A stretch of 59,143 bases of DNA from Lachnoanaerobaculum saburreum DSM 3986. Its GTDB lineage: Bacteria > Bacillota > Clostridia > Lachnospirales > Lachnospiraceae. This document shows, in pieces, positions 47,171 to 55,859 of the stretch. Numbering within the stretch: the first letter of the stretch is position 1; each line of letters begins with the position of its first letter. The stretch covers positions 1,669,478 through 1,728,620 of the forward strand of contig NZ_GL622296.1 of assembly GCF_000185385.1 (NCBI RefSeq), given 5' to 3'. Below the pieces are notes generated by a model that was given only the letters and a program-made list of their open reading frames with translations, was not told the origin of the DNA and did not search any database. A program made the translations under genes and the position numbers.

Positions 47171-47965
47171 ATGGACAGAAGAGAAGTACTTTCAACCATC
47201 CCGAAGGCGGTCAATCTTTATATAATTCATTCAGAATTTACAAGATTGCCATACATTGAGTGTGATGATAAAACCTTTGATGATGTGGCATTTTTCTTTG
47301 ATATAAAGGAAAATGCAGATAAAAAATCAAAAGAATTACTTGAAAAGAAACAAAAGAATACTGTAGTAGAGCTTAATCAGGAAGGCATACTTAGAGCATT
47401 TACACATCTTGTTATAGCAGGAGTGGATGCCATAAAGTATAACTGTCAGGGTGAGGATTATGTAATTCAGCTTAATGAGATTGTAAAGCTTTCAGATTTC
47501 AGCGATTTGCCACCTGAAAAAAGACCTGTAGAGAATAGAACCTTACAACTTACAATGCTTTATTTTGCACAGGAGATTAGAGCAAATATTGACAATCCGA
47601 ATACACCTGAGATACATGATATGGAAGAGGAGATGATGGTCAATATCCTTAAGGCAAGATTTTTGGTTCCTGTAAGAGAGGTGGAAGTAGAAGGACAGAC
47701 TCAGATGCAGATGCTTATGATAAAGCTTGGTGAAAACGGTGGCAGTATGATACCTGTATTTACAGACAATATAGAGTTTGACAAGATGCCGAATGATGAG
47801 ACAGTCAAAAAGACTATCATTGACGCAAAAAGCCTTGTCAACTTCCCGCTTACACCGGAGTGTGACGGCTTCCTTATCAACCCTATGGGAGTGAGCCTGC
47901 CGCTTAATGCAGGTATAGTAAATAATTTAAAGAATATGGAGATAGCACCGGCAGATAAAGAATAA
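47171..47965 (+). CDS. SseB-like protein of unknown function
   Basis: The start is placed at ATG 47171 after TTTGGAGATAAAA, giving 264 residues. The C-terminal half has FLVPVREVE, MIPVFTDNIEFDK and CDGFLINPMGVSLPL, which match the SseB N-terminal domain family. The N-terminal half is variable. It is cytoplasmic and of unknown role. The gene is followed by a bidirectional terminator shared with citrate synthase. Confidence 0.72.
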   Translation: MDRREVLSTIPKAVNLYIIHSEFTRLPYIECDDKTFDDVAFFFDIKENADKKSKELLEKKQKNTVVELNQEGILRAFTHLVIAGVDAIKYNCQGEDYVIQLNEIVKLSDFSDLPPEKRPVENRTLQLTMLYFAQEIRANIDNPNTPEIHDMEEEMMVNILKARFLVPVREVEVEGQTQMQMLMIKLGENGGSMIPVFTDNIEFDKMPNDETVKKTIIDAKSLVNFPLTPECDGFLINPMGVSLPLNAGIVNNLKNMEIAPADKE

Positions 47966-47993
47966 TTCGGTTAAGGTGTTGTTTTAAAAATTA

Positions 47994-48036
47994 GCCCCAT
48001 GTAGCGATGTATATGCTATATGGGGCGATTTTATTT
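47994..48036. terminator. Bidirectional terminator between the sseB-like gene and citrate synthase
   Basis: GCCCCATGTAGC (47994-48005) pairs with GCTATATGGGGC (48015-48026), with one G-T pair, followed by ATTTTATTTTTA on the + strand. A-rich sequence lies on the left, giving T-runs on the - strand. The genes on either side converge. Confidence 0.75.
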
Positions 48037-48080
48037 TTATTGCTATAATTTTTTATTAACGAATATTGCAATTGCCTGAT

Positions 48081-49442
48081 TTATTTTCTGTCTTTCATCT
48101 CAACATATTCTTCATGCTCTTTTACAGCCATATATGCAGGTCTTATAATCTTGTCGGTATTGATAAGCTCTTCAATTCTGTGAGCGCTCCAACCTACTAT
48201 TCTTGAGCAGGCAAATATAGGAGTATACAGCTCGGTAGGTAAGTCAAGCATGCCGTAGACAAAGCCGCTGTAAAAATCTATATTTGCACTGACACCCTTG
48301 TAGATATGTCTTTCGGCTCCGATAACTTCAGGAGCAAGCCTTTCCACAGCACTGTAAAGTTTAAAATCGTTGTCTCTGTGCTTTGCATGGGCAAGCTGTT
48401 GTACATATTGCTTAAAAATATTTGCACGAGGATCTGAAAGTGAATATACGGCATGACCCATACCGTATATAAGCCCGGATTTATCAAATGCTTCTTTTCG
48501 AAGCAGTTTTAAAAGGTATGTTTTTATCTCCTCATCATCATTTATATCATGAATATTTTTTTTCATATCCTTGAACATTTCCACTACCTTTATATTGGCT
48601 CCACCATGTTTAGGTCCCTTCAATGAACCCAGTGCGGCAGCGATAGCCGAGTAGGTATCCGTACCTGATGAAGTAACCACATGAGTTGTAAAGGTGGAGT
48701 TGTTACCGCCGCCATGCTCCATATGTAAAACCATTGCCAGATCAAGCACTCTTGCTTCAAGATTTGTATACTTTCTGTCCTCTCTAAGCATCATAAGAAT
48801 ATTTTCGGCTGTAGAAAGCTCATTTGAAGGTCGATGTATATACATACTCTTATCTCTGATATAGTGGTTGTATGCGTGATAACCGTATACACACATCATC
48901 GGAAAAGTGGCTATAAGATTGATACACTGTCTGAGGACATTTGCAAGTGAAGTATCATCTGCTCTGGTATCATAGGCATATAGCGTAAGCACCGACCTTG
49001 ATAGTGTATTCATCATATCCTTGCTTGGAGCTTTCATTATTACATCTCTTGTAAAGTTTTTCGGTAATGTCCTTTGTTCACCAAGTAAGGTTCTGAAAGA
49101 TTTCAGTTGTGCTTCATTTGGAAGACTTCCAAAGAGCATCAGATACGCTACTTCTTCAAATCCGAATCTCTCTTCTTTAAGAAAGCCGTCCGTAATCTCA
49201 TGTATATCAATACCCTGATATCTTAATTCACCGTCACAGGGAATTTTTTCACCGTTTACCTTTTTGAATGAAGTAATCTCTGAAATTCTTGTAAGACCGG
49301 CTCTTACTCCTTCTCCCTGTAGATTCCTCAGTCCTCTCTGCACATCATATTCCTTGTACAAAGCTTGGTTGATGGATAAATTTGAGAGACATTTGGCTGT
49401 CAAGTCCTCTATTTCCTTTGTTATCTTTTGATTGTATCCCAT
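48081..49442 (-). CDS. gltA: Citrate synthase
   Basis: The protein has 453 residues. ELRYQGIDIHEI (about 72-83), LALVLHMEHGGGNNSTFTTHV-like block (DLAMVLHMEHGGGNNSTF), GSLKGPKHGGAN and GLIYGMGHAVYSLSDPRA contain the catalytic histidines and the CoA and oxaloacetate sites, and a conserved Asp lies further on. It condenses acetyl-CoA with oxaloacetate, and in an anaerobe it probably feeds glutamate synthesis. It is a lone gene with start after AAGGAGGCAAC. The 2-methylcitrate synthase subtype cannot be excluded. Confidence 0.93.
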   Translation of the reverse strand: MGYNQKITKEIEDLTAKCLSNLSINQALYKEYDVQRGLRNLQGEGVRAGLTRISEITSFKKVNGEKIPCDGELRYQGIDIHEITDGFLKEERFGFEEVAYLMLFGSLPNEAQLKSFRTLLGEQRTLPKNFTRDVIMKAPSKDMMNTLSRSVLTLYAYDTRADDTSLANVLRQCINLIATFPMMCVYGYHAYNHYIRDKSMYIHRPSNELSTAENILMMLREDRKYTNLEARVLDLAMVLHMEHGGGNNSTFTTHVVTSSGTDTYSAIAAALGSLKGPKHGGANIKVVEMFKDMKKNIHDINDDEEIKTYLLKLLRKEAFDKSGLIYGMGHAVYSLSDPRANIFKQYVQQLAHAKHRDNDFKLYSAVERLAPEVIGAERHIYKGVSANIDFYSGFVYGMLDLPTELYTPIFACSRIVGWSAHRIEELINTDKIIRPAYMAVKEHEEYVEMKDRK

Positions 49443-49671
49443 AGTTGCCTCCTTCTATATAAGTATATGATGATTTTGTAAACAGCAATTATCATCAATT
49501 GCTTATAATTGTACAACTTTTTTGCAAATAATAAAATCAAAATTTATTAGGAATTATTTTTTATTTAGCAAAAATTTTAATAAAAACCGTAAAAAAATCT
49601 ATGTAAAATAATCGTAATCAATATTAATATATGCTTACAAAGTAAATGAACAAGATAAAGGGAGGAAAACA

Positions 49672-50781
49672 ATGAGATTGTTCAAAAAAGTATTAGCGGT
49701 ATCGGTAGCATCTATGTGTGCTGTTTCATTAGCAGCATGTGGAGGCGGCAAAAGTGCGGAAACCACAGCAGCTGTAAGCAGTGAGTCAAAGGAAGAATCT
49801 AAAACAGGTGAGAGTGTTTCAAAGGCGGTAGCCGACACAGGTAAGGACGCAAAGGATATCAAAGTAGGAATTTCAATTTACAAGTTTGATGACAACTTTA
49901 TGACACTTTATCGTAATAAGCTGGTTAGATATCTCACAGAAGATTGCGGTATTCCGAAAGATAATATAGTAGTTCAGGATGGTAAGAATGATCAGGCTGA
50001 ACAGACAAACCAGATTAACAACTTTATTGCAACAAAGGTTGATGTTATGATTCTTAACCTCGTACAGTCATCTTCAGCACCTACAGTTACAGATCTTGCT
50101 AAGGAAGCAGGAATCCCTATAGTTTATATTAACCGTGAGCCGGATGAGACAGAAGAGTCAAGATGGGCTTCTGACGGTATCAAGGCTACATATGTAGGTG
50201 CTGATGCTCGTCAGTCAGGAACATTCCAAGGTGAAGAGATTGCAGAACTTGACAACAAGGGAGATATTAACGGTGACGGAACAGTTAAGTATATAATGAT
50301 TCAGGGTGATCCTGAAAATATTGATGCACAGTACAGAACAGAGTACTCGGTTAAAGCACTTACCGAAAAGAGCGGGTTAAAGGCTGAAGAGCTTCTTATC
50401 CAAAGAGGAGATTGGGATCAGGCTAAGGGACAACAGATTGCGCAGGATGCTCTTACACAGTATGGAAAAGATATTGAAGTTATCTTCTGTAATAATGATG
50501 CAATGGCACTTGGCGCGCTTCAGGCTATCAATGCGGCAGGTAGAAAGGTTGGAGAGGATATTTATATAGTAGGTGTTGATGCACTTGCAGAGGCCGTTCA
50601 GAATGTATCTGAAGGAAAGATGACAGGTACAGTATTTAACGACTTTATCAGTCAGGCACAGGCGGCAGCAAAGGCGGCTATATCATTTACCAATGATGAG
50701 AAGGTGGATACAAAGATTCCTGTAGACTATGTTAAGGTTACAAAAGATAATGCGGCAGATATTTTAAAACTTGTAAAATAA
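49672..50781 (+). CDS. mglB: Galactose/methyl-galactoside ABC transporter substrate-binding lipoprotein
   Basis: The protein has 369 residues. The lipoprotein signal is MRLFKKVLAVSVASMCAVSLAACG with the lipobox LAAC (Cys23), then a Ser/Glu/Lys-rich linker. The periplasmic-binding fold has VGISIYKFDDNFMTLYRNKL, DGKNDQAEQTNQINNFIATKVDVMILNLV, IPIVYINREP and FCNNDAMALGALQAI, close to MglB. It binds galactose or glucose outside the membrane. The start follows AAAGGGAGGAAAAC. A hairpin separates it from mglA. Confidence 0.93.
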   Translation: MRLFKKVLAVSVASMCAVSLAACGGGKSAETTAAVSSESKEESKTGESVSKAVADTGKDAKDIKVGISIYKFDDNFMTLYRNKLVRYLTEDCGIPKDNIVVQDGKNDQAEQTNQINNFIATKVDVMILNLVQSSSAPTVTDLAKEAGIPIVYINREPDETEESRWASDGIKATYVGADARQSGTFQGEEIAELDNKGDINGDGTVKYIMIQGDPENIDAQYRTEYSVKALTEKSGLKAEELLIQRGDWDQAKGQQIAQDALTQYGKDIEVIFCNNDAMALGALQAINAAGRKVGEDIYIVGVDALAEAVQNVSEGKMTGTVFNDFISQAQAAAKAAISFTNDEKVDTKIPVDYVKVTKDNAADILKLVK

Positions 50782-50805
50782 TAAATCAACTTATGTGAAC
50801 ATCTT

Positions 50806-50834
50806 TCGGGTGTGCAATTGCACACCCGATTTTT
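50806..50834 (+). terminator. Attenuating terminator between mglB and mglA
   Basis: TCGGGTGTGCAA and TTGCACACCCGA form a perfect 24-bp palindrome followed by TTTTT. It sits between cotranscribed transporter genes, so it probably lets the binding-protein mRNA accumulate over the ATPase and permease. Confidence 0.87.
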
Positions 50835-50847
50835 GAAAGGAGCAAGG

Positions 50848-52356
50848 ATGTCAGAGTACAGATTGGAAATGAGAGGGGTATCAAAAAGTTTCCCGGGTGT
50901 AAAAGCACTTGACAATATCCATCTTAATGTAAGACCAGGCAGCGTACATGCTCTTATGGGTGAAAACGGAGCGGGCAAATCCACACTTATGAAATGTCTG
51001 TTTGGAATATATACACCGGATACCGGAGAGGTCTATGTAGACGGAGAAAAAATGAATATACTAAATCCCGATGATGCACTTCATAAGGGACTTGCGATGG
51101 TTCATCAGGAGTTGCAGCCTGTACCTGCAAGGTCAATTGCGGAAAATATGTTTCTGGGAAGATATCCTACAATCAATTTCGGACCGCTAAAGGTAATAGA
51201 CCATAAGAAGATGGAGAGTGAAGCCGCTAAATGGCTGAAAGAAGTAAAACTTAATGTGAATCCTAATGAATTACTTCAGACATTGTCTATTTCACAGATG
51301 CAGTCTGTAGAGATAGCAAAGGCTGTTTCAATGGGAGCAAAAATCATCATTTTGGATGAACCGACATCATCACTTACAGAAAATGAGGTAAGCGGACTAT
51401 TTAAGATAATAAGAGAATTAAGACAAAAGGGCGTATCTCTTATATATATCTCACATAAGATGGCGGAAATAAGAGAAATAGCAGATGATATAACAATAAT
51501 GAGAGACGGTACCTATGTGGGAACGTGGGAAGTAAAGAATATCAGTGACAGTGAAATAATAAAACAGATGGTAGGTAGAGAACTTTCAAATATCTATCCG
51601 CCAAAGAATAACATAGAAAAAGGTGAAGTTATACTTAAGGTGGATAACCTTACAAGTATACATGAAAATATATTCAGAAACTGCTCATTTGAACTTAGAA
51701 GAGGTGAGATACTCGGCTTTGGAGGGCTTGTAGGCGCAGGCAGAAGCGAGCTTATGGAAGCCGTATTCGGACTCAGAAGTATTAAATCCGGAAAAGTATA
51801 TATGAAGGGAAAGGAGCAGACCATTTCAAGACCGAAAGACGCTATAAAGGACGGTCTTGGAATGATTACAGAGGATAGAAGAGGTACAGGAATACTTGGT
51901 TGCCTTTCAATAGCGGATAATGTGGCCATTTCCTCACTTAATAACTATCTTATAGCAGGTATTGCTTTGGATGACGGTAAAATAAAAAAGGTGGTGGATG
52001 AGAATGTAAGCAAGCTCAGTATAAAGACTCCAAGCAATAAGACTCTTATACAGTCATTATCAGGAGGAAACCAGCAAAAGGTAATTATTGCAAGATGGCT
52101 TGCCAATAATCCGGATGTGCTTATAATGGATGAGCCTACAAGAGGTATAGATATAGGTGCAAAGTATGAAATATATCAGATAATGATAAATTTAGCAAAA
52201 CAGGGGAAAGGCATCATAATGATTTCTTCCGAGATGCCTGAACTTATCGGAATGTCAGATAGAATAATTGTTATGTGCAATGGCGAAATCACAGGTGAAG
52301 TTTCAGAAGATGAAGCAACACAGGAAAATATTATGTCATTGGCAACAAGATTTTAG
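50848..52356 (+). CDS. mglA: Galactose/methyl-galactoside ABC transporter ATP-binding protein
   Basis: The start is placed at ATG 50848 after GAAAGGAGCAAGG, giving 502 residues. It has two ABC domains in one chain, as in all sugar importers of the MglA/RbsA/XylG type. Domain 1 has GENGAGKST, LSISQMQSVEIAKA and IILDEPTSSL. Domain 2 has GLVGAGRSE, LSGGNQQKVIIARWLA and LIMDEPTRGID. The second Walker A is the degenerate form usual for this class. It couples with the MglC permease that follows 11 bases later. Confidence 0.94.
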   Translation: MSEYRLEMRGVSKSFPGVKALDNIHLNVRPGSVHALMGENGAGKSTLMKCLFGIYTPDTGEVYVDGEKMNILNPDDALHKGLAMVHQELQPVPARSIAENMFLGRYPTINFGPLKVIDHKKMESEAAKWLKEVKLNVNPNELLQTLSISQMQSVEIAKAVSMGAKIIILDEPTSSLTENEVSGLFKIIRELRQKGVSLIYISHKMAEIREIADDITIMRDGTYVGTWEVKNISDSEIIKQMVGRELSNIYPPKNNIEKGEVILKVDNLTSIHENIFRNCSFELRRGEILGFGGLVGAGRSELMEAVFGLRSIKSGKVYMKGKEQTISRPKDAIKDGLGMITEDRRGTGILGCLSIADNVAISSLNNYLIAGIALDDGKIKKVVDENVSKLSIKTPSNKTLIQSLSGGNQQKVIIARWLANNPDVLIMDEPTRGIDIGAKYEIYQIMINLAKQGKGIIMISSEMPELIGMSDRIIVMCNGEITGEVSEDEATQENIMSLATRF

Positions 52357-52367
52357 GAGGAGTACTG

Positions 52368-53354
52368 ATGAATACAAAATCTTTAGATATAAAGAAATTG
52401 TTGCTTGATAACGGTATAATAATAGTTCTACTTTTGCTTGTATTATTCACGGGTATTATGAAGGACAATTTCTTTTCAGCAAATAACTTGAAAAATGTTT
52501 TGGTAAATGTGGCACCGAGAGTCATAATAGCCTTTGGCGTATCAGCCTGTCTTATAACAAAGGGTACAGACCTTTCAGCAGGTCGTCTTGTAGGACTTTC
52601 AGCATGTATTGCAGGTACTCTTTTACAAAATAAAGACTATGCAAACAAGATGTTCCCAAATCTTGGGGATATGAATATCTTTTTAGTACTTTTGATTTCA
52701 GTTGCAATATGTGCTGTATTCGGATTTGTTAACGGTGTAGTTGTAGCACATCTGAACGTGCCTGCATTTATCGGAACTCTCGGAATGCAGCTTATAGTAT
52801 ACGGTGTATGTCTTGTTTATACAAAGGCGGAGCCTATCGGAGGGTACAGAACAGCTTATACAACAGTAGCTACAGGTAATTTCCTTAAAATACCTTATCT
52901 TTTTATCTATGCACTTGTTATCGGACTTATCATGTGGTTTGTATTTAACAAGACAAGGCATGGTAAATATATGTATGCAATAGGTGGTAACGAAGCGGCA
53001 GCAGAAGTTTCAGGTGTCAATGTTAAGAAGACAAAGATTATCATCTATACATCCGCAGCGGTACTATATGCAATTGCCGGTTTCTTACTTGGTGCAAAAT
53101 CAGGCGGTTCATCTGTAAATATGGGTGCTTCATATGAGCTTGAGGCAATCGCTGCTTGTACTATCGGCGGTGTGTCTGTAAACGGCGGTATCGGTAGAAT
53201 ATCAGGTTGTGTAATCGGTGTTTTGGTATTTGAGCTTTTGAAATCATCAATGCAATTCCTCGGAATCAAGCCGGACTTCCAGTTTATAGTACAGGGTGTT
53301 ATCATCGTTGTCGCTATAGCGCTTGATATAAGAAAATATATACAGAAGAAGTAA
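52368..53354 (+). CDS. mglC: Galactose/methyl-galactoside ABC transporter permease
   Basis: The protein has 328 residues, with 8-10 membrane segments. TKGTDLSAGRLVGLSACIAGTLLQ, NVPAFIGTLGMQLIVYG, YMYAIGGNEAAAEVSGVNVKKTKIIIY and AIAACTIGGVSVNGGIGRISGCVIGV are hallmarks of the RbsC/MglC family. It is the last gene of mglBAC, and a strong terminator follows. The start follows TTTTAGGAGGAGTACTG. Confidence 0.94.
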   Translation: MNTKSLDIKKLLLDNGIIIVLLLLVLFTGIMKDNFFSANNLKNVLVNVAPRVIIAFGVSACLITKGTDLSAGRLVGLSACIAGTLLQNKDYANKMFPNLGDMNIFLVLLISVAICAVFGFVNGVVVAHLNVPAFIGTLGMQLIVYGVCLVYTKAEPIGGYRTAYTTVATGNFLKIPYLFIYALVIGLIMWFVFNKTRHGKYMYAIGGNEAAAEVSGVNVKKTKIIIYTSAAVLYAIAGFLLGAKSGGSSVNMGASYELEAIAACTIGGVSVNGGIGRISGCVIGVLVFELLKSSMQFLGIKPDFQFIVQGVIIVVAIALDIRKYIQKK

Positions 53355-53379
53355 TTGATTAAAATATAAAACTCCATTT

Positions 53380-53420
53380 ACACCCCTTATATGTATGATA
53401 TTCATATAAGGGGTGTTTTT
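53380..53420 (+). terminator. Terminator after mglC
   Basis: ACACCCCTTATATG (53380-53393) pairs perfectly with CATATAAGGGGTGT (53403-53416) across a nine-base loop, then TTTT. It closes the mgl operon. Confidence 0.9.
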
Positions 53421-53429
53421 AAACAGGTA

Positions 53430-53471
53430 TTGACACCTCCTACATGTACACTATAATGTACATATAGGAGG
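53430..53471 (+). promoter_or_regulatory. Promoter with palindromic operator for the antitoxin gene
   Basis: TTGACA (53430-53435), 16 bases, then TATAAT (53452-53457). The -10 box lies at the centre of a large palindrome: CCTCCTACATGTACA (53436-53450) and TGTACATATAGGAGG (53457-53471), matching with one mismatch. The right arm also supplies the ribosome site TAGGAGG. A repressor bound here would block both transcription and the ribosome site in DNA, as expected of an autoregulated toxin-antitoxin pair. Confidence 0.85.
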
Positions 53472-53478
53472 TAGCTTT

Positions 53479-53726
53479 GTGATCAATACAAATATAACAA
53501 ATTTTAGAAAAGATATTTTTGGATTATTAGAACAGACTGTAAAATACAACGAGCCGATAAATGTAAAAACTAAGGACGGAAATGCGGTTATTATAAGTGA
53601 GGAAGACTACAACGGTTTGATGGAGACATTATATTCATCTCAATTCCCGGTATGAAAGAAAAGGTTGTTGAAGGTTTGAAGACTTCTGTAGAGGATTGTA
53701 TACCTGAGGATCAGGTGGAGTGGTAA
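53479..53726 (+). pseudogene. Frameshifted Phd/YefM-family antitoxin
   Basis: It starts at GTG 53479, 7 bases after TAGGAGG. The first frame encodes INTNITNFRKDIFGLLEQTVKYNEP and VIISEEDYNGLMETLYSS, a typical YefM/Phd antitoxin, but ends early at TGA 53653-53655. The expected C-terminus (IPGMKEKVVEGLKTSVEDCIPEDQVEW) continues in another frame from 53643 to the stop at 53724. One base has been lost or gained near 53640. The first product would keep the DNA-binding part and lose the toxin-binding tail. Confidence 0.82.
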
Positions 53727-53863
53727 TGTACTCTATTGTTTATACTAAAAAAGCGGGTGGAAGTTGCAAATCAGGTTGTAATAATACATGTAAGTCTTCC
53801 TATAAAGGCTCTTGCTTTACGAGTTGTAAAAATAGTTGCAGATTCTCAGCTACGAGAAGATAG
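53726..53863 (+). CDS. Small cysteine-rich reading frame (possible peptide, or decayed toxin)
   Basis: It begins in a TAATG overlap with the antitoxin remnant, behind GGTGGAG, and encodes 45 residues. The first ten (MYSIVYTKKA) look like the start of a YoeB/RelE-type toxin. The remainder carries six cysteines spaced C-x3-C-x3-C-x7-C-x3-C-x3-C. Such spacing is reminiscent of ribosomal peptide precursors. However, the +1 frame over the same stretch (VEVANQVVIIHVSLP... to DYILLDT) looks like ordinary protein sequence. The Cys pattern may therefore be a by-product of a deletion joining two gene remnants. No radical SAM maturase is nearby. Confidence 0.35.
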   Translation: MYSIVYTKKAGGSCKSGCNNTCKSSYKGSCFTSCKNSCRFSATRR

Positions 53864-53945
53864 CTTTAAGCAATATGATTATATATTATTAGATACATAA
53901 TAATATTTTATATAATATAATAAGTTTTGCAGAAGAAGAGGAATT

Positions 53946-55850
53946 ATGCTATATACATTAATATTAAAAAATATGAAATCAAAGTATAAAGATTATATAT
54001 TCTATTTGGTAAGTTCGGTGATAGCAGTAGCAGAATATATCATTATATCAAGTTATTTGAATGCTATGAGAGAAGTTGTAAAAATAGAAAATATTAAAAT
54101 TATGAACAATGAGATTAGCACACTCAAATGGATTTCTTATGTATTCCTGTTTATTTCGTTATGCTTTATTATTTATACATTTTTAAACTACACAAAAAAG
54201 AAAAGCAGAGATTATGCTATTTTTATTATTTTAGGACAGAAAAAATCAAATTTATTCAAATGTATAATAATTGAACTTCTTGCCACATATATTGTATCCA
54301 TGATTTTGGGGAGCATGATTGGGGCGTCTTTTTACCATGGAAGTATATACCTTTTTAAAAAAGTGTTTTTATATGAATTTCCGATGGTTATATATCCAAT
54401 AAAAAGCTATATTTTCATTTATATGATATATTTTGCTTTATATTTTATATCTGCTCTTTGTATTTATATTAAGATAAGAAAAATGAAATTAAATGATTTG
54501 CTTATAGAGGAACAAAGAGCAGATACATTAGCTAAAAAAGGCTGGTATAGATTTGTATTTGGAATTATTTTGTCGATACTTTCTTTGTATGTTATTTTAA
54601 TTCAACAAGGAGGTGTAATTTTACGAACATTTTCTTCCATATTGTTAATTTCTATAGGGCTATATTTTATTTTTGTATCTATGGCATTTCCTATACTACA
54701 ATTATTAAGAGGAGAAACAAAGTTATATTATAAAAATTTTTTATTTATAAATAATTTTGTCTTTCGATTCAATAAATTTAGTAAGATTATATATTTTTCA
54801 TTATTAAGTGGAATAATCCTACTTGTTTTCATAGGAGTAAATATTTATAATAACATATATGCAAATACAGTAGAAAGCTATCAAATGATGTACCCAAATG
54901 ACTTTGTTATAGAGAGCTATTCTGTGCCAAATACCTTGATTGAAAGCCTGAAAAATTCAAAAATTCCTATGGATATATCTGCACTGGAGGTTTCGGAAAT
55001 AAAAAATAACCAAAATAAAAATATAGGGGATATAAGATGTGTAGATATTGAACGCTATAATACCTTTCGCAATAAAAATTGGACTCTGAAGAGTGGAGAG
55101 ATAATAGGGATTTGTTTGAAATTGGAGGAAGATTTTGAGGCGTTAAATGGAGAGAGTTTTATATCGATTTACACTATAGACGGACAACAATTTGACTATA
55201 GTATTAAAAGCAGATATTGGGAAAATATATTTGGAGTATTTGAAAACTATGGAAATGAATATATGTTTTTGATGAATCACAGAGACTATGAGGATATCAG
55301 CAGACATGGACAGAATAAACATATTATATTTGTAAATGCAAAAGAGCATGGAGATCAAAATCGTATTAAACAAGTACTGAATGATTACGAACAACAAGAT
55401 GAAATGAAAGTAAGAATATATGAAAAGGATAAATATGTAGAAATAAATAGAAATGTAATACTTTGTATGCTTATTGTCTTCGTATTGGTAGCCATTGTAA
55501 TCACTATCTTTAAGAATAGTGCAATCTATATAAATACATTTAGTCAGATAGATTATTTGTCGGAAAAATACAAGGCGTATTATATTATGGGCATGAACAA
55601 GAAGACTATTGCTAATACTGCCACAAGAGAACTTCAATTGCCTTTTATGATTCCTGTGATATTAGCAGGTATATTATCCATGATGTATCTTTATATACTA
55701 TCCGGTGTTGGTGTCAATATGGTAGAGCAGAGAATTCAGATTTGCACTTTTTTTGCAATATTTATAGTTGGATATTTAACATTGGAATATATTTACTATA
55801 AAATACTTAAAAAACAATTTATTTCTTATATTTTAAGGCGATTAGGATAG
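53946..55850 (+). CDS. FtsX-like ABC permease (BceB-type)
   Basis: The protein has 634 residues with about ten membrane segments. The N-terminal MLYTLILKNMKSKYKDYIFYLVSSV, FIILGQKKSNLFKCIIIE and a large extracellular domain (about 315-500) between segments are typical of BceB-like permeases, which sense or remove peptide antibiotics. The C-terminal FtsX-like segment includes YYIMGMNKKTIANTATREL. It joins the ATPase gene directly. It is more AT-rich than the housekeeping genes. No two-component system of the usual BceRS kind is in the window. Confidence 0.83.
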   Translation: MLYTLILKNMKSKYKDYIFYLVSSVIAVAEYIIISSYLNAMREVVKIENIKIMNNEISTLKWISYVFLFISLCFIIYTFLNYTKKKSRDYAIFIILGQKKSNLFKCIIIELLATYIVSMILGSMIGASFYHGSIYLFKKVFLYEFPMVIYPIKSYIFIYMIYFALYFISALCIYIKIRKMKLNDLLIEEQRADTLAKKGWYRFVFGIILSILSLYVILIQQGGVILRTFSSILLISIGLYFIFVSMAFPILQLLRGETKLYYKNFLFINNFVFRFNKFSKIIYFSLLSGIILLVFIGVNIYNNIYANTVESYQMMYPNDFVIESYSVPNTLIESLKNSKIPMDISALEVSEIKNNQNKNIGDIRCVDIERYNTFRNKNWTLKSGEIIGICLKLEEDFEALNGESFISIYTIDGQQFDYSIKSRYWENIFGVFENYGNEYMFLMNHRDYEDISRHGQNKHIIFVNAKEHGDQNRIKQVLNDYEQQDEMKVRIYEKDKYVEINRNVILCMLIVFVLVAIVITIFKNSAIYINTFSQIDYLSEKYKAYYIMGMNKKTIANTATRELQLPFMIPVILAGILSMMYLYILSGVGVNMVEQRIQICTFFAIFIVGYLTLEYIYYKILKKQFISYILRRLG

Positions 55851-55859
55851 GTGGGATAT

